A stretch of DNA of 64,000 nt from Shinisaurus crocodilurus. Lineage: Eukaryota > Chordata > Lepidosauria > Squamata > Shinisauridae. A model generated the notes under the pieces. The model was not told the DNA's origin. It saw only the letters and a list, made by a program, of their open reading frames with translations, and did no database searches. Made by a program: the position numbers and the translations under genes. The stretch spans positions 21,660,051 through 21,724,050 of the forward strand of contig CM037880.1 of NCBI GenBank assembly GCA_021292165.1, read 5' to 3'. This document shows, one piece after another, positions 32,610 through 43,171 of this stretch. Each line of letters starts with the position of its first letter. Position 1 is the stretch's first letter.

Positions 32610-32930
32610 TAACTGAGGGCAGGGGAGAATGTTCCTTCAAGTATATAGTTTTTACATGTATATGCCACAGGGAAAATATGATGAGGTTGTTACCTACAGT
32701 CAAAAACTATAGATTCTTTAAAATTTGCAGGGGGGTTCCCCTCATAATTATATTACAGTAGCTTAGATTGTTCTCAGTGATAATTCCCAGATCCCTGCGG
32801 TGTATCTCTGTGTGGGTTTTAAAATAATTTGCATAGAGCAAAATGTATGAGAGCAAGATGAGGCAAGCAAAGTTTACTTACATTCACTTTGTGACTGGGC
32901 TTGTTATTTGTTATTGCTGTTACAGTATTT

Positions 32931-33092
32931 TTCCATGTATAAGACTATACTTTTTCCTAAAATCGTTAGACTAAAAATTGAGGGTCGTCTTATACACGGA
33001 AGTAAGCCGAGGAGAGAACCGCACGGTTGCGAAACTGCCCAGTGGGAGGCGTCTTATACATGGGGGCGTCTTATACACGGAAAAATACGGCA
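32931..33092. mobile_element. Fold-back MITE (CAGTATTTTTCC ends)
   Basis: The left TACAGTATTTTTCCATGTAT mirrors the right end ATACACGGAAAAATACGG. Internally 'agactatac' and 'gtcgtcttatacacgg' repeat the arm sequence, and a third partial copy ('gcgtcttatacatggg') lies before the right end. Non-coding. The superfamily was not fixed. Confidence 0.75.
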
Positions 33093-33404
33093 TTATGAAT
33101 GCATCCTTCATATGGCTCTACAATCCTTAGCTCCTTCACTCCCATAAAACCCTCTTGAGAAAGATTACTATCTGTGCATTTTACCGGAATACCTAGGCTG
33201 TGGGACAGTGGCCACCTGCTGTGTTGCCACCTGTTCTCCATGGCCACCTGCCGAGGGTGTGGCTGAGCCATAATTCACTGGATGGCCTGGGACAATCTGC
33301 TATCAACTGTTGCATGTGTAGCCATAGTGATGTGGAAACTGCTTTCCTGTGGATTCTTCCCATGCTGCTGAGGTAATGTGTGGAAGGCGGAAAGCCCAGA
33401 ACCA

Positions 33405-33935
33405 TAGTTATTTATTTATTTAATGTCTATACCTCCCAATAGTCGAAGCTCTCTGGGTGGTTTACCACAGTGCCTAAAACAAGGCCATGATGCAATAACA
33501 GCAACCATAACATCATTCCACAATACAGAAATTAAAAACAATTTCCCAGGAATAACAATGTTTATACAAAATGGAGCTGACATGCATGCCCCCATCAGGC
33601 CATTAAAATAACTCTAGATGTCCTTAAATGCCTCAGCTCAGAGGGCTGTCTTAACCTGGCACCGAAAGGATGACAAAGTTGATGCCAGGTGGGCCTCAGT
33701 GGCGAGATCATTCCACAGTCAGGGAGCTGCCACCAAGAAGGCCCTCCCCCTTGTTGTTCGCCCTCTGACCTTCCCTCAGAGGAGGCACTTGGAGGAAGGC
33801 CTCAGATGTTGAGCGTAGTGTCTGGGTAGATTGCTGTTGGGAGAGGCATTCCGTCAAGTATTGCGGTCCCAAGCCATATGGCTTCTGAGCTGAGTTATGA
33901 TCAGGTGGGATCATGCGTCCTGCCAACATGGTTTA
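33405..33935 (-). mobile_element. L2/CR1-like LINE 3' region (antisense)
   Basis: It starts with tail-like 'tatttatttatttaatgtctatacctcccaatag' and 'gaagctctctgggtgg'. Further in, 'cattccacagtcagggagctgcc' with 'aagaaggccct' is the antisense of the WNSLP-type LINE C-terminus. Decayed; no intact frame. Confidence 0.7.
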
Positions 33936-34122
33936 CAAATGTTATCATATCTGGATGCCATGGAGAAGCAGCCCCTGTGCCATTGCAGTAATGTATGAAG
34001 TGGCCTTACTTCTTAACCTCTTCAGGATTTTCTCAAGCGTTTTTGTAGCTGATTATGGAGTGCCTGTTTCTTACAACGGTGCTTGTGAACATGGCATGTA
34101 ACATGGGAAACAGCCATTTGAG

Positions 34123-34147
34123 AGAGAGAGGGAGAGAGAGGGGGGGG

Positions 34148-34190
<43 letters not shown>
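34123..34190. repeat. (GA)n microsatellite with central G-run
   Basis: GAGAGG repeats, a run of about ten G, then (GA)n. Confidence 0.95.
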
Positions 34191-34192
<2 letters not shown>

Positions 34193-34407
34193 ACCCAAGA
34201 CGTTAGCTAATAGTAACATTTCCCATTTCTGTGAAAAGGCATGATCTTAAAGATGTGCATTGACTCAGTTCATTGATCAGTTCTTTTGCCACGAAGCAAA
34301 ATGCCACATATAATCCTTGGCCTCTGACCCTTTGAAGCCAATGTATTCTTTATGGTCCCCTGAAGCTCCACCTGAGCTAAAACTACACTGATGCACGTAA
34401 GAGACCA

Positions 34408-35095
34408 GGAGCTGCCTTATGCTGAGTGCTTGCTTCCATGGCACATATGCTAAGATTAAAATGATGCATTGCAACTTATACTGAGTCTAACCAATTGATC
34501 CACCAAACCCATGATTCCCTCTGTTCTGACTGGTGGCACCTTTCCAAGGTTTTCAGCAGAGGTTTTCCCCAGCCCTGGTACATGAGATCTTTCAACTGGA
34601 GATGGTGGGGATTGAACCTCAGGGCCCTGTGTGTTGTGACATTAAGCTATAGCAAGTGATGTATGAATCTGCAAAACTTGAGCTCACTGAAATTCTCCAA
34701 ATTCCGTCTTAAGCCTCATTCCAACTCGAGTCCGTATCAGATTGCGAGCTTTGTTTTTTTGCTTTTCACATGAAAATCTGTGTATTTTTGTGTGCATTTT
34801 TCCTAATATATGCATCAATTGTGTGCATCTTTGAAATGTACATATTGTTCTCCCATTAATTAAAGTTTATTTGTGTTCATTTTTCAAATGTATGCATTTT
34901 TTTCAAATGTACAAATGCTACTGAACACATCTTTTTTGGTCCACAAATCATATTGCAAGTTCGGAAATGTAGAGATTCAACTGCAGATTGTGTCCGAGTC
35001 CATGTTCAGTCTGGAATGTATAAGCTGGGTAAATCCTGATAAAAAATGAACAAAAATGAATTTCTCATACATCCCTTGCTATAGCCCATCCCCCA
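34408..35095 (-). mobile_element. tRNA-Ala-type SINE split by a hAT element
   Basis: On the plus strand: 'gagctgccttatgctgag', 'cagaggttttccccagccc', 'gagatggtggggattgaacctc' (reverse B box) and 'acattaagctatagc' (reverse A box). The element at 34654-35076 intervenes, and 'gctatagcccatcc' then completes the tRNA head. The SINE was therefore present before the hAT insertion. Confidence 0.8.
34654..35076 (+). mobile_element. Non-autonomous hAT element with exact 8-bp TSD
   Basis: The 423-bp element begins AAGTGATGTATGAATCTGC and ends GAATTTCTCATACATCCCTT, with identical flanks GCTATAGC (34646-34653 and 35077-35084). The body has spaced 'catttttcaaatgtatgcat' phrases and 'gtgtccgagtcc...gtataagctgggtaaatcctga', as in 8324-8767. 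No transposase. Confidence 0.88.
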
Positions 35096-35539
35096 ACTCG
35101 TTCTCCATGTAGGGGCTAGCCTCCCCAATATTGGGAGCTGGTGACTGCTGTATTTCAAAAGGCACAGAGGTGTTGATGTCGGAAGATACATAATGCAGAT
35201 TGGTGCAACACTACTAGGAAGATACGGAAAATACCAAGACAAATAGAAATTAGTGGGATTTACATTCAGGGAAACATGCATAAAAAATTGGACTGTAAAG
35301 CCTAGTTTATGTTACAGTTCATGAATGAAGGTCCATGTGGTGAGATGCCACCTGCGGAATGTTCTGCTAGTTGCTACAGTTATCTGGAAGCTTCTCATCA
35401 TGCAGAGCCGATTCATGGAACCCATGAACCAGTCCTCAGAGTCTCTTCTGAAAGCAGCCTGTATCTGAATGGGGTACCCCAAGGTCCCCACACTTCAAAT
35501 CTGAAACAGTCACAGAGCCTGATATTGCAAAATAAGTCA
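35096..35539. other. Unassigned sequence
   Basis: No repeat hallmark. A 170-codon open frame runs 35309-35821 on the plus strand, with no domain, signal peptide or family I recognise. Probably chance, but one of the longest non-repeat frames here. Confidence 0.35.
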
Positions 35540-35990
35540 CACATAAAGCCCTTCGACTGTCATAGGAGTAAATGTGTGCCTGAGAATTCAGACCTTCCTT
35601 TCATGCATTTGTTGCAACCGCACAGCAAGACCATTTTCCTCATTGTGAGGTTCCAAAGTGAAATACAGTATCCATCTGACATGAATGCCAAATGTATCAC
35701 TACCTCTGCATACACCTTTGGTGCTTTTATATTTTTAATGCATTCAATCGATAACTTTTTTAAAAATTCCAAGGTTGCTTCAGCATTCTGCTTCAAGGAG
35801 GTAATTGGATGCAGGACATGACCCAAGACTGCAAAAAGGAAGCTAAATGAATAATATTTCTTAAAACCATTTCTGATTTTCTGCCTTAAGCAAAACAATA
35901 GCAAGTTGCATGGTCTCCTGACTTCCATCAATTGTACATTATTATTTTTAGTAATACACTCCCAGAACACTCCAAAAGGAAATTTAACAT
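35540..35990. promoter_or_regulatory. Candidate conserved non-coding element
   Basis: A unique low-repeat block containing TTTCATGCATTTGTTGCAAC, TTTAATGCATTCAATCGAT and AAAATTCCAAGG. Both strands are open over part of it (35309-35821 plus, 35560-35970 minus), which suggests low stop density rather than coding. Inference only. Confidence 0.28.
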
Positions 35991-36335
35991 GAACAATGTG
36001 CTAAAGTAATCTTATCTCCACCAACCAAGTAAGTACAGAGAAGGAAAAGCAAAACCCGTAGTCATGTGCCACCTCTCACCTATTAATAGGACAATATCTC
36101 CTAATAACATTATTTGGAAGTATGCCTCTGTGGAGTAAAAGTCTAAAGTGTGTGTAGTATGTTGCTGTGTTAGCTGCTGCTTTAAATCTAGTTATTACCT
36201 TTGCCTGGGAAAAGATGGGAGGTAGACCTGCCTTTGCAAAAATCTAATATTTACCATTGATCTTATCAACTTTGTGGTTTCTTGGGCAGTCTGGGAGTTC
36301 AAACCCAACCTCAGCCTCTGCCAATGCATGGAGAC
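35991..36335. other. Unassigned sequence
   Basis: No gene or named repeat recognised. Confidence 0.4.
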
Positions 36336-36731
36336 CATGGCTTCTCTACATGAGGCATTTAACCCAGTGCTTCACCAAGGCTTCTTCTTCTGTTTTCTTT
36401 GCAGGAGTAAAAGAGCATCCTTTACACGTTTCCCTCCCCCCCCCAAGTTTTCTTTCTCTGCCTTCCTATATGTTCTATTACACAAGCACAAGGTGGCGCT
36501 GCAGTATAGCGCAATTGCGGATATACATGTGCTTGTTTTAGCACAATTTAGTGTGATAGCTAAATAATGGCTCATTATTTATCCTCATTCTTTAAAAAAA
36601 ACGGCGGCGAAATGCTTGGAAAGCACTGGAGAGGCCCTGGAGGATGACAACGTCATGTAAAGCCCCGGCAAACTACCATGAGTAAAGAATCATGAGCTCA
36701 CAATAAATGCCTTGTGTAGAGAAGCCCCATG
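36336..36731. mobile_element. DNA element with 25-bp inverted ends
   Basis: CATGGCTTCTCTACATGAGG... at the left pairs with ...CTTGTGTAGAGAAGCCCCATG at the right, extending to GCATTTA/TAAATGC. The interior includes 'aggtggcgctgcagtatagcgc'. No transposase. The related copy at 23566 lacks clear ends. Confidence 0.7.
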
Positions 36732-36943
36732 GCAACCCACTGGAATATGAACAGTGCAATGAATCAATGGAATACTGGATTGGAATACTGCGGAAAGCTC
36801 AAACCCTCTACAAAGGCCTCCTTTGAAGCCTGGTGGCCCTGAGGTGAATTCCCAGCACAGGATTGTTGTGAAGATAAAATGCAGTAAGAACAGATTCTCC
36901 ATCCAAAGTCTATAGTAGAATAATGGAGAGAGTAATAAAATAC

Positions 36944-37092
36944 TTGACATTAGGAAGCTGCTTTATACTGAGTCAGACCATTGGTCCATCTAGCCCAGTA
37001 TTGTCAACACTGACCGGCAGCAGTCCTCTAGGGTTTCAGGCAGAGGCAGGCGTTTCCCGAGCCCTGCCTGGAGATGCCAGGGATTGTATTGT
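36944..37092 (-). mobile_element. tRNA-Ala-type SINE, 3' part
   Basis: Plus-strand text 'aggaagctgctttatactgagtcagacc', 'ggtccatctagcccagtattgtc', 'gcagtcctctagggtttcagg' and 'ggagatgccagggattg' is the reverse complement of the SINE tail up to the B box. The A-box end is missing. Confidence 0.82.
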
Positions 37093-37726
37093 TTACCAAG
37101 ATAAAATTGAGAGTAGCCGTCAAAACCATTACTGACATTTAAATAATGCCTCACTTAATGTCTAAGGATACTTGAAAACAGCAAGGGGGTGCAGTGCACT
37201 ACATTTAGTGCTGTACTCTCACAGCATAAACACTGTTGTTTATTGTATACTTCTGACAGGAATACTGGCTGTGTTGGAACAGGGTGGAGGTGAAACTTCT
37301 TTAATGAATAAACTGGGGACATTCTGTGCTTTCAGCATTAAAATAATTAGCATTATTTTAGAGTTCTCGTGTTGCCTATTCTCATACTCCATGATGGGAA
37401 AGAAGAGTCCGAAGACAAGACCATTTTGAACCTTGCTTCCTACAACAAAGTCAGAAGTGATCAAATACACCTCACTTTATTAATTCACTTTCTCTTGCAC
37501 ATACATACCACGGAAAGGTTAAACAAGGGATTCTTTAACATCATGATGGAAAAATACAAATGAGGCTATTTTCCCCTACCATGGGATTCATCGTATTTCT
37601 GACAAAAGGGCTTGTGAAAAGCATCCACATCCATGGTCATGACATGGAAGTTTGGGTGCAGCAGAACCCGGAGCGCTCCCAGCAGGTTGTGTGATCAAAG
37701 GCAGCCACATCATATCCACCAGGGGT
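37093..37726. other. Unassigned sequence
   Basis: No gene or named repeat recognised. Confidence 0.4.
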
Positions 37727-37851
37727 GTTGAACCTCAGGCACGTGGGCCAAATCTGGCCCACCAGGAGTCCCAATCTGGCCGTGCAGGGTTACCCAGATG
37801 GCCATGCCCCCTTCCTCTGGCCCCACACCCTTTCCCCCACTCACTGATCAG
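37727..37851 (+). repeat. hAT-like 'gggccaaatctggccc' repeat
   Basis: 'caggggtgttgaacctcaggcacgtgggccaaatctggcccacc' resembles the start of the hAT elements at 26323 and 40352. No right end was found. Confidence 0.5.
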
Positions 37852-37879
37852 ATCATTCATTCATTCATTCATTCATTCT
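37852..37879. repeat. (ATTC)n microsatellite
   Basis: About six ATTC units. Confidence 0.95.
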
Positions 37880-38138
37880 ATTACTCTGTAGCTGGACAGT
37901 ACCTCTGCTCTATTGGACAACCAACTCTCTGATCCCTTGGGGAGCTCCCCAGTCACACTGGTAGGATCATCACTGTTAATGGGAACAAGGCAGCTAACCA
38001 CAGCTCACCTAACTGATTAGGAAATCTCACAGTTTCCTACCACCAATGTTTGAGAAGAACACATTTGACAGTGGCATGGTGGAAAGCCCCTGATCTTTAT
38101 GGTCAGCCATTGCACATGGATGGCTTATTACTGGAACC

Positions 38139-38418
38139 CAGTCCTGGCCCATAACATTTTGCTGCCTCAGTTAAAGGACAAGAAGAGGGTCTCATCCTCC
38201 CCCCCCAACACACCCCACATTTCACATTCAGAAGCCAACCGGATTGGTAGGTGAATATTTCTTCAACACTGGCCATGGGACAGCATATCTGAGAGTAGAT
38301 GGCTAGCTTAGAGGACACAGGGCAGAATGAAGGGTGCACACTGCTGCTCCCCACCCACCCCCAGCATCTGCTGCCTGAGGTGGCTGCCTCACACTACCTA
38401 ATGGTAGGGCCAGTCCTG
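38139..38418. mobile_element. Non-autonomous hAT element
   Basis: Ends CAGTCCTGGCCCATAAC and ATGGTAGGGCCAGTCCTG. Flanks CTGGAACC and CTAAAGCC agree at 6 of 8 bases. A relative of the right end ('cctaatggaagggccagccctgg') lies at 38880-38912. Confidence 0.7.
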
Positions 38419-38468
38419 CTAAAGCCAGTTAAACCAGTCTGCACATGATGGTCATAACATATACTTTC

Positions 38469-38629
38469 CTAGGAGGTGGTGGGCTCTCCCACACTGGAGG
38501 CATTCAAGGTGCAGCTGGACAGCCATCTGTCAGGGATGCTTTGACTTGGATTCCTGCATTGGGCTGGGGGTTGGACTCGATGGCCTTATAGGCCCCTTCC
38601 AACTCTACTATTCTATGATTCTATGATTC
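38469..38629 (+). mobile_element. CR1 LINE 3' end
   Basis: 'ggaggtggtgggctctcccacactgg', 'aggtgcagctggacagccatctgtc', 'gggttggactcgatggcc' and 'ccttccaactctac' precede the diagnostic CR1 terminal octamers ATTCTATG ATTCTATG. Only the 3' end survives, as is usual for 5'-truncated CR1 copies. Confidence 0.9.
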
Positions 38630-38689
38630 TCTATCCTTAAAAATTAGCACATGTTATGTGTGTTTTTTAATCATTTACAGATGATGAGA

Positions 38690-38912
38690 GAGAACTGCTG
38701 ACCCAACGCATTTTGCAGCCCAAGGCAATCAAGATGGCACCCTCCCATTCCATGGCAGACTGGCCTATTCAATCTCATGTTGATACTAGCGAGCATCTTC
38801 CACTGCAACTCAGGGCAGCACACACAGATCTTTCCTCCACTGCTGCCTGCCCCCAGCATCTGCCACCTGAGGCATCTGCCTCACTCTGCCTAATGGAAGG
38901 GCCAGCCCTGGG
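38690..38912. mobile_element. hAT-like element, partial
   Basis: Right end 'ctgcctaatggaagggccagccctgg' and interior 'ccagcatctgccacctgagg' parallel the element at 38139-38418 ('ccagcatctgctgcctgagg'). Confidence 0.6.
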
Positions 38913-39228
38913 GGAGGGGACACTGCAGGATATTCAAAGTTAAGGCACCAAATTCATTTTGACAAAGCTCCCTCTTTAAGCTTATCTTTTAGCTTTTTTA
39001 TACTCACACCAGATCACAAAGATAAATGGAGTAGATCGATTGGGTGATTAAAAACCCATACATGTTTACTAAAGTTGATGTAGGAACATGGGGCATGTTG
39101 ATTACAGAACATGGGACTGGCTTGAATTTCCATTTTGGGTATAGACATCCCAAAATGTAATCATTTTTCCCCAATTGATCCTGCAAATGGCAAGATCACT
39201 ATCCCAGAAACATTTCTGAGTTTGAAGG

Positions 39229-39331
39229 TGCAATCCTATGCATGTTTAGACATAAAAACTGTCTAACTCCCAGCATGCTGGGAGTTGTAGGACTTTTTTC
39301 TGTCTAAACATGCATAGGATTGCACTGTTAA
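39229..39331. mobile_element. TTAA-type fold-back MITE
   Basis: Left GGTGCAATCCTATGCATG, right CATGCATAGGATTGCAC. Arms 'tttagaca' and 'tgtctaaa' with a central 'ctcccagcatgctgggag' palindrome. TTAA follows the right end. Other copies are at 51942, 53935 and 54905. Confidence 0.8.
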
Positions 39332-39334
39332 ATA

Positions 39335-39840
39335 AATATTTTCCCAATAACCAGGCCATTTGGAGCCTATGCCATAAGACTACTTCAGCATTCCATCCTT
39401 CTGGAAAAATGGTGGCATCGGGTTAGTTTGAACAGGTGTCCTTTTTATTTCATTTTTTCAAAAAGGGCGGGAGCCATGTCTTTGGTTTAATCTTATCTAC
39501 ACTTTATAAATGACCTAATAAGAAAGGATGATTATCTTCACTCTAAGAGCCAGTGCAGCAGCGCAATATAGCACTTGCCTATTATTTACGTGCAAAACAG
39601 TTTCAACTTTCGCATGTCTATATTTATTTGGCAGATGGCAGAGCCTACAAGGGAATCAAATGCCTCCTTGACAAGAGAACAGTTCATTTCTGCAGCGAAA
39701 CTGTCAGGCATCCATCGTGTCCAGTAAATAAACTGACGATCTGCTTCATTTCCCAAGAGGAATGAGCTGCTCCTGGCAGCCAGACAAGTAGCAGGGAGGT
39801 AAAGGCATCGTCTCCGAGTAAATCTTAATTTGAGAGTTGG
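39335..39840. promoter_or_regulatory. Candidate conserved non-coding element
   Basis: A long unique block without repeat hallmarks: TTTGGTTTAATCTTATCTAC, TTATAAATGACCTAATAAG, CTATTATTTACGTGC and TATATTTATTTGGCAGATGG. The texture resembles developmental enhancers. Inference only; the 120-codon minus-strand frame here has no recognised motif. Confidence 0.3.
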
Positions 39841-40351
39841 CCAAAAAAAAATTTTTTTTTTTTGTTTTAAAGAGAGTCGGAGGGAAAATAGCTTGCTTTC
39901 TAAATGCACACAGAGTTTGGGAATATCCAAATAATGACTTCCATCCACTGACTAAAAACATATTATATGATCAATAATCTGCCTTTTCAATAACGAATTG
40001 ATTAAATCAGTCAATCTAATTTTAACAATTGTGTATATTGCCAATCACCTCCAAGTTTGAGGGAGTCGTGGGCACCCTCCCACACAGTGGTGCCCTGCCA
40101 ATGAATCCTGGAACGCTTAACTGGCTGCAGAGAGCGGTGGGCAGCAGAAGCACTCTGATGTGTGCCAGTCAATTTTGTGCCATACGGTAAGTGCCAGCCA
40201 TTTTTATTTCCCACCATGCCCCACAGCATTGCAAAGCCTGGAGTGCTCTGGGGCATTGTAGAAAATTTAAATGGCAGCTCCAAGGCAGCTTATGCTCATC
40301 AGAGCCCTGGAAAAGGGCAGGCGGGCGGGGGCAGGGCAGGCATGAAGGCAG
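39841..40351. other. Unassigned sequence
   Basis: Poly-A/T at 39843-39864. 40190-40280 contains an inverted near-repeat ('gccatttttatttcccaccatgcc' versus 'ggcattgtagaaaatttaaatgg'). No gene recognised. Confidence 0.4.
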
Positions 40352-40470
40352 GAGTGTTGAGCCTCTTTCAGCCCAATGGCCACAATTTAATTCTGAGAAG
40401 CTTTCGGGGGCCACATTCCAGTGGGTGGGGCTGAAGGCAAAAGGACACGGGGCCGAAAACACCAGCATAT
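40352..40470 (+). repeat. hAT-like repeat (relative of 26323), partial
   Basis: 'agtgttgagcctctttcagcccaatggccacaattt' and 'gggggccacattccagtggg' match the first part of the hAT element at 26323. Confidence 0.65.
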
Positions 40471-40689
40471 TTTAGATTAAAGCTCTTACCGCCAGTAACT
40501 AAGCCTCAGGAGAAGTGCTTCAACTTCAACTAGTGCTGCGCTGAAGCCCCACCTGCCCTTTCGCAACCTCTTCATTCCCCCGTGAAAGAGGGAGTCATTT
40601 TTCTGCCTCTTTCATCGGGATGCTGAGAATTTTGGAGAAATTTCTCTGGGTGCAGGGCTTCAGTACTTAACTTACTGTAAGGAGCTGGA

Positions 40690-40735
40690 TGGGTGTGTGT
40701 GTGTGTGTGTGTGTGTGTGCACGCGCGCGCGCGCT
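40690..40735. repeat. (TG)n(CG)n microsatellite, Z-DNA-prone
   Basis: Alternating purine-pyrimidine run: (GT) about 14 units, then CACGCGCGCGCGCGC. Confidence 0.95.
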
Positions 40736-40808
40736 CTTCTACCATTTCCTCCTGTTCCGTCCTTGCAGCCTCTCCGGCTGCTTGGGCTCCTTGGAAAAAC
40801 CCCTAGAG

Positions 40809-40944
40809 CAGTGTTCTCCAACCTTGGGTCCCCAGATGTTTTTGGCCTACAACTCCCAGCATGCCCCAGCCAGCTACACTGGCTGGGGCATCCTGGGAGT
40901 TGTAGGCCAAAATACATCCTGGGACCCAAGGTTGGAGAACACTG
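40809..40944. mobile_element. hAT fold-back MITE (family 1), near-palindromic, with TSD
   Basis: CAGTGTTCTCCAACCTTGGG to AAGGTTGGAGAACACTG with almost complete arm pairing, hinging at 'gccagctacactggc'. Flanks are CCCTAGAG and CTCTAGAG. The best full-length example of family 1. Overlapping open frames are palindrome artefacts. Confidence 0.95.
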
Positions 40945-40952
40945 CTCTAGAG

Positions 40953-41369
40953 GACTTTGCCAGGACTTCCTTCCTTGGGGCTTCCTTGTGTTGCTGCCTG
41001 ATGACTGCCTGAAAGCTGAGAGAGGTTTTGGTTCTTGGTTTTTGGTTCTGCTTTGTTGTTATTAAAAGTCCGGAGGAGGAGGAGGACGACGAGGTGGAGG
41101 AGTGTATTCAGAAGAAGTGTATTAGGGGTTGGCACTGCTAAGGTGCTGGGGCCCTGCCCCTGACAGATTCCTGGATACTGATGCTGGGAGCTGGCCTTGG
41201 CCTTGTTGTGAGTACCAATACAATCTTCAAAGTGGCCGTACAATTTCCACATTAAAAAAGGGTATCAGAGGCAGTCAAGGGCAGTGGTGCGGCAAGGCTT
41301 CAAGGGACACATTCATCTATTTAGTTCCAAGGCTCAAAGCAGCTTTCTCCAGGTCTTCTCCAAAGTCCC
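40953..41369. other. Unassigned sequence
   Basis: No gene recognised; GGAGGA-type purine repeats near 41070-41100. Confidence 0.4.
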
Positions 41370-41800
41370 AGAGGCAGGATTGAATGTTTCAAGAGTGGGA
41401 ATATTCCTACCAATTACACATTTTAAAAATGACAAAATGCCTTTCAAGTTTGCAAAATGCCGTTCTACTTTCTTCACGTCTGTCATCAGTACATCATCGA
41501 TCATGACCGTGATAGGGGGCTGAAGTAGTAGAGCGGTGTCAAAGGATGAAATACTCCAAACCACAATCTTGTTTAGACAAGATTAGACTACCGGCGCTGT
41601 CACCCCCTTTTGGAGGAGGAATTCCTCTGGGGCAGTAACACTGTGTTTAGGAATGAAATAGCAAAGTCATTTATCAGCGGGGGAGCTTGGAGCCTTAAAG
41701 CTTAGCTTTGCATCCGCTTGCTGGCCAGTGATATCAGGAAAGGCCCTTCCTGATAACACTAGCATAAACACCCCTGCCATACTGGCTCCGGGACATCTTT
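41370..41800. promoter_or_regulatory. Candidate conserved non-coding element
   Basis: Unique sequence with CCAATTACACATTTTAAAAA, GTACATCATCGATCATGACC, AATCTTGTTTAGACAAGATT (a 20-bp near-palindrome at 41566-41585) and AGTCATTTATCAGC. No repeat hallmark. Inference only. Confidence 0.3.
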
Positions 41801-41939
41801 AGACCACTATAGCAGCGTGCTAAAGCCAATATTGGCACATTCAATCCATTCAGCTGCTCTGAACAGAGGGAAGACATTTGAAATAGTTACATTGCCCTGA
41901 TGTTGTTTCCAGTTGTCAGCAGAATATAAACCTGCCCTC

Positions 41940-42948
41940 TTGCTTTGTGGGGCTGCCAGGTTGGGTTCATCCAAAGAAATTGATTATCTATGGTTTTATC
42001 ATTTGTGACAGGGCCAACCTGGCCTGCATAACAGGAACTTGGTTGGATGAACCGGGAGGAATGGATCTGGCCCAGCTTTGTCCAGTGTAGCACAAGCATA
42101 GGGCTGAGTGTTGGGTTGCTGTCATCTATGAAGAATCCATCTCCCTCACCAGGAGACCAGTTCATTTGGGTGCTGGGTTTGAGTGTTTGTACCTGGTGTT
42201 GGTCCAGAGAGAAAGATCAGGGATTCTGTTCATGTACTGTACTGGCCACTTCACTGTCCATCAGTCACTTTGCCTGGGGTGGTCTTGAGAGTGGTGCTGG
42301 AAAACCCAAGGATGCTTGTCTTGGTGGATTTCAGCATCCACATGGAAGCCACCTTAGGAGGGCCTGCTTAGGACTTCATGGCTTCCATGACAACCATTGG
42401 GCTGTCTCAGTTATGTCATTGACCTGACATATCCTGCAGGACCTTGTATTCTTGACTGAGCAAAAGGCTGGTGCTCTGGAACTGGGGTAGGGGGGTATTC
42501 TAAGCCTGTGGTCATGGTCAGACCAATTCCTGGGGAAGTTTATATTGGCAGTGGCTTTCTCCCTCTGCAGGAGTGATGGAGGCATGGAGCCATTGAGTTG
42601 ATTTACCCTCAGAGGCTTATGGAATCTGATGGATTCCTGAGTACTCTGGAGCATTTCTGGTTAACATGGCTCGCAATCCTGTCAAAACCTTTCTCACTAT
42701 GGAATGGTAAGATGGAAAAGACAGTTGACATGAATGCTCTCAAGCAATTTGACCTGGATTGTAAGAGCCCAGCCAACCCCTTGGTTAACCAGAGAGCTGA
42801 GGGTGATGAAGCAAGCAGGAAGGTGCTGTTGCACTCATGTCCCACTTGTCCTACTCCCACAGGCAACTGGTTGGCCACCGTATGAACAGAATGCTTAACT
42901 AGATGGACCCTTGGTCTGATCCAACATAGTTCTTCTTATGTTCTTATG
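41940..42948 (+). mobile_element. CR1/L2-like LINE remnant with octamer tail
   Basis: Around 42300-42350 the frame reads VDFSIHMEA, a decayed form of the GDFNIH-type motif of LINE endonucleases. The 3' end at 42880-42948 ('gaacagaatgcttaactagatgg', 'ggtctgatccaaca', TTCTTATGTTCTTATG) is the direct-orientation match of the repeat at 3205. Several frameshifts; the middle is poorly conserved. Confidence 0.6.
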
Positions 42949-43117
42949 ATGACGATTATACTGCAGATGGCATAACTCTCATAACAACTATGAATGGACA
43001 CATGTAAAAGCACATCACTGTGCCTACTTTTGTAGAAGTGAAGCATTCTCACTCTTCCACCATCATTGTATCCTCAGATAGCCATCCAGCAGAGCTATTT
43101 TGAGTGGTGAGGGGATG

Positions 43118-43120
<3 letters not shown>

Positions 43121-43170
<50 letters not shown>
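43121..43170. repeat. (ATT)n microsatellite
   Basis: About 16 ATT units at the A-rich end of the reverse SINE. Confidence 0.95.

Positions 43171-43171
<1 letters not shown>

Noticed and set aside
37852..37879. Telomere-like repeat
   Set aside because: The unit is ATTC, not TTAGGG; simple microsatellite.
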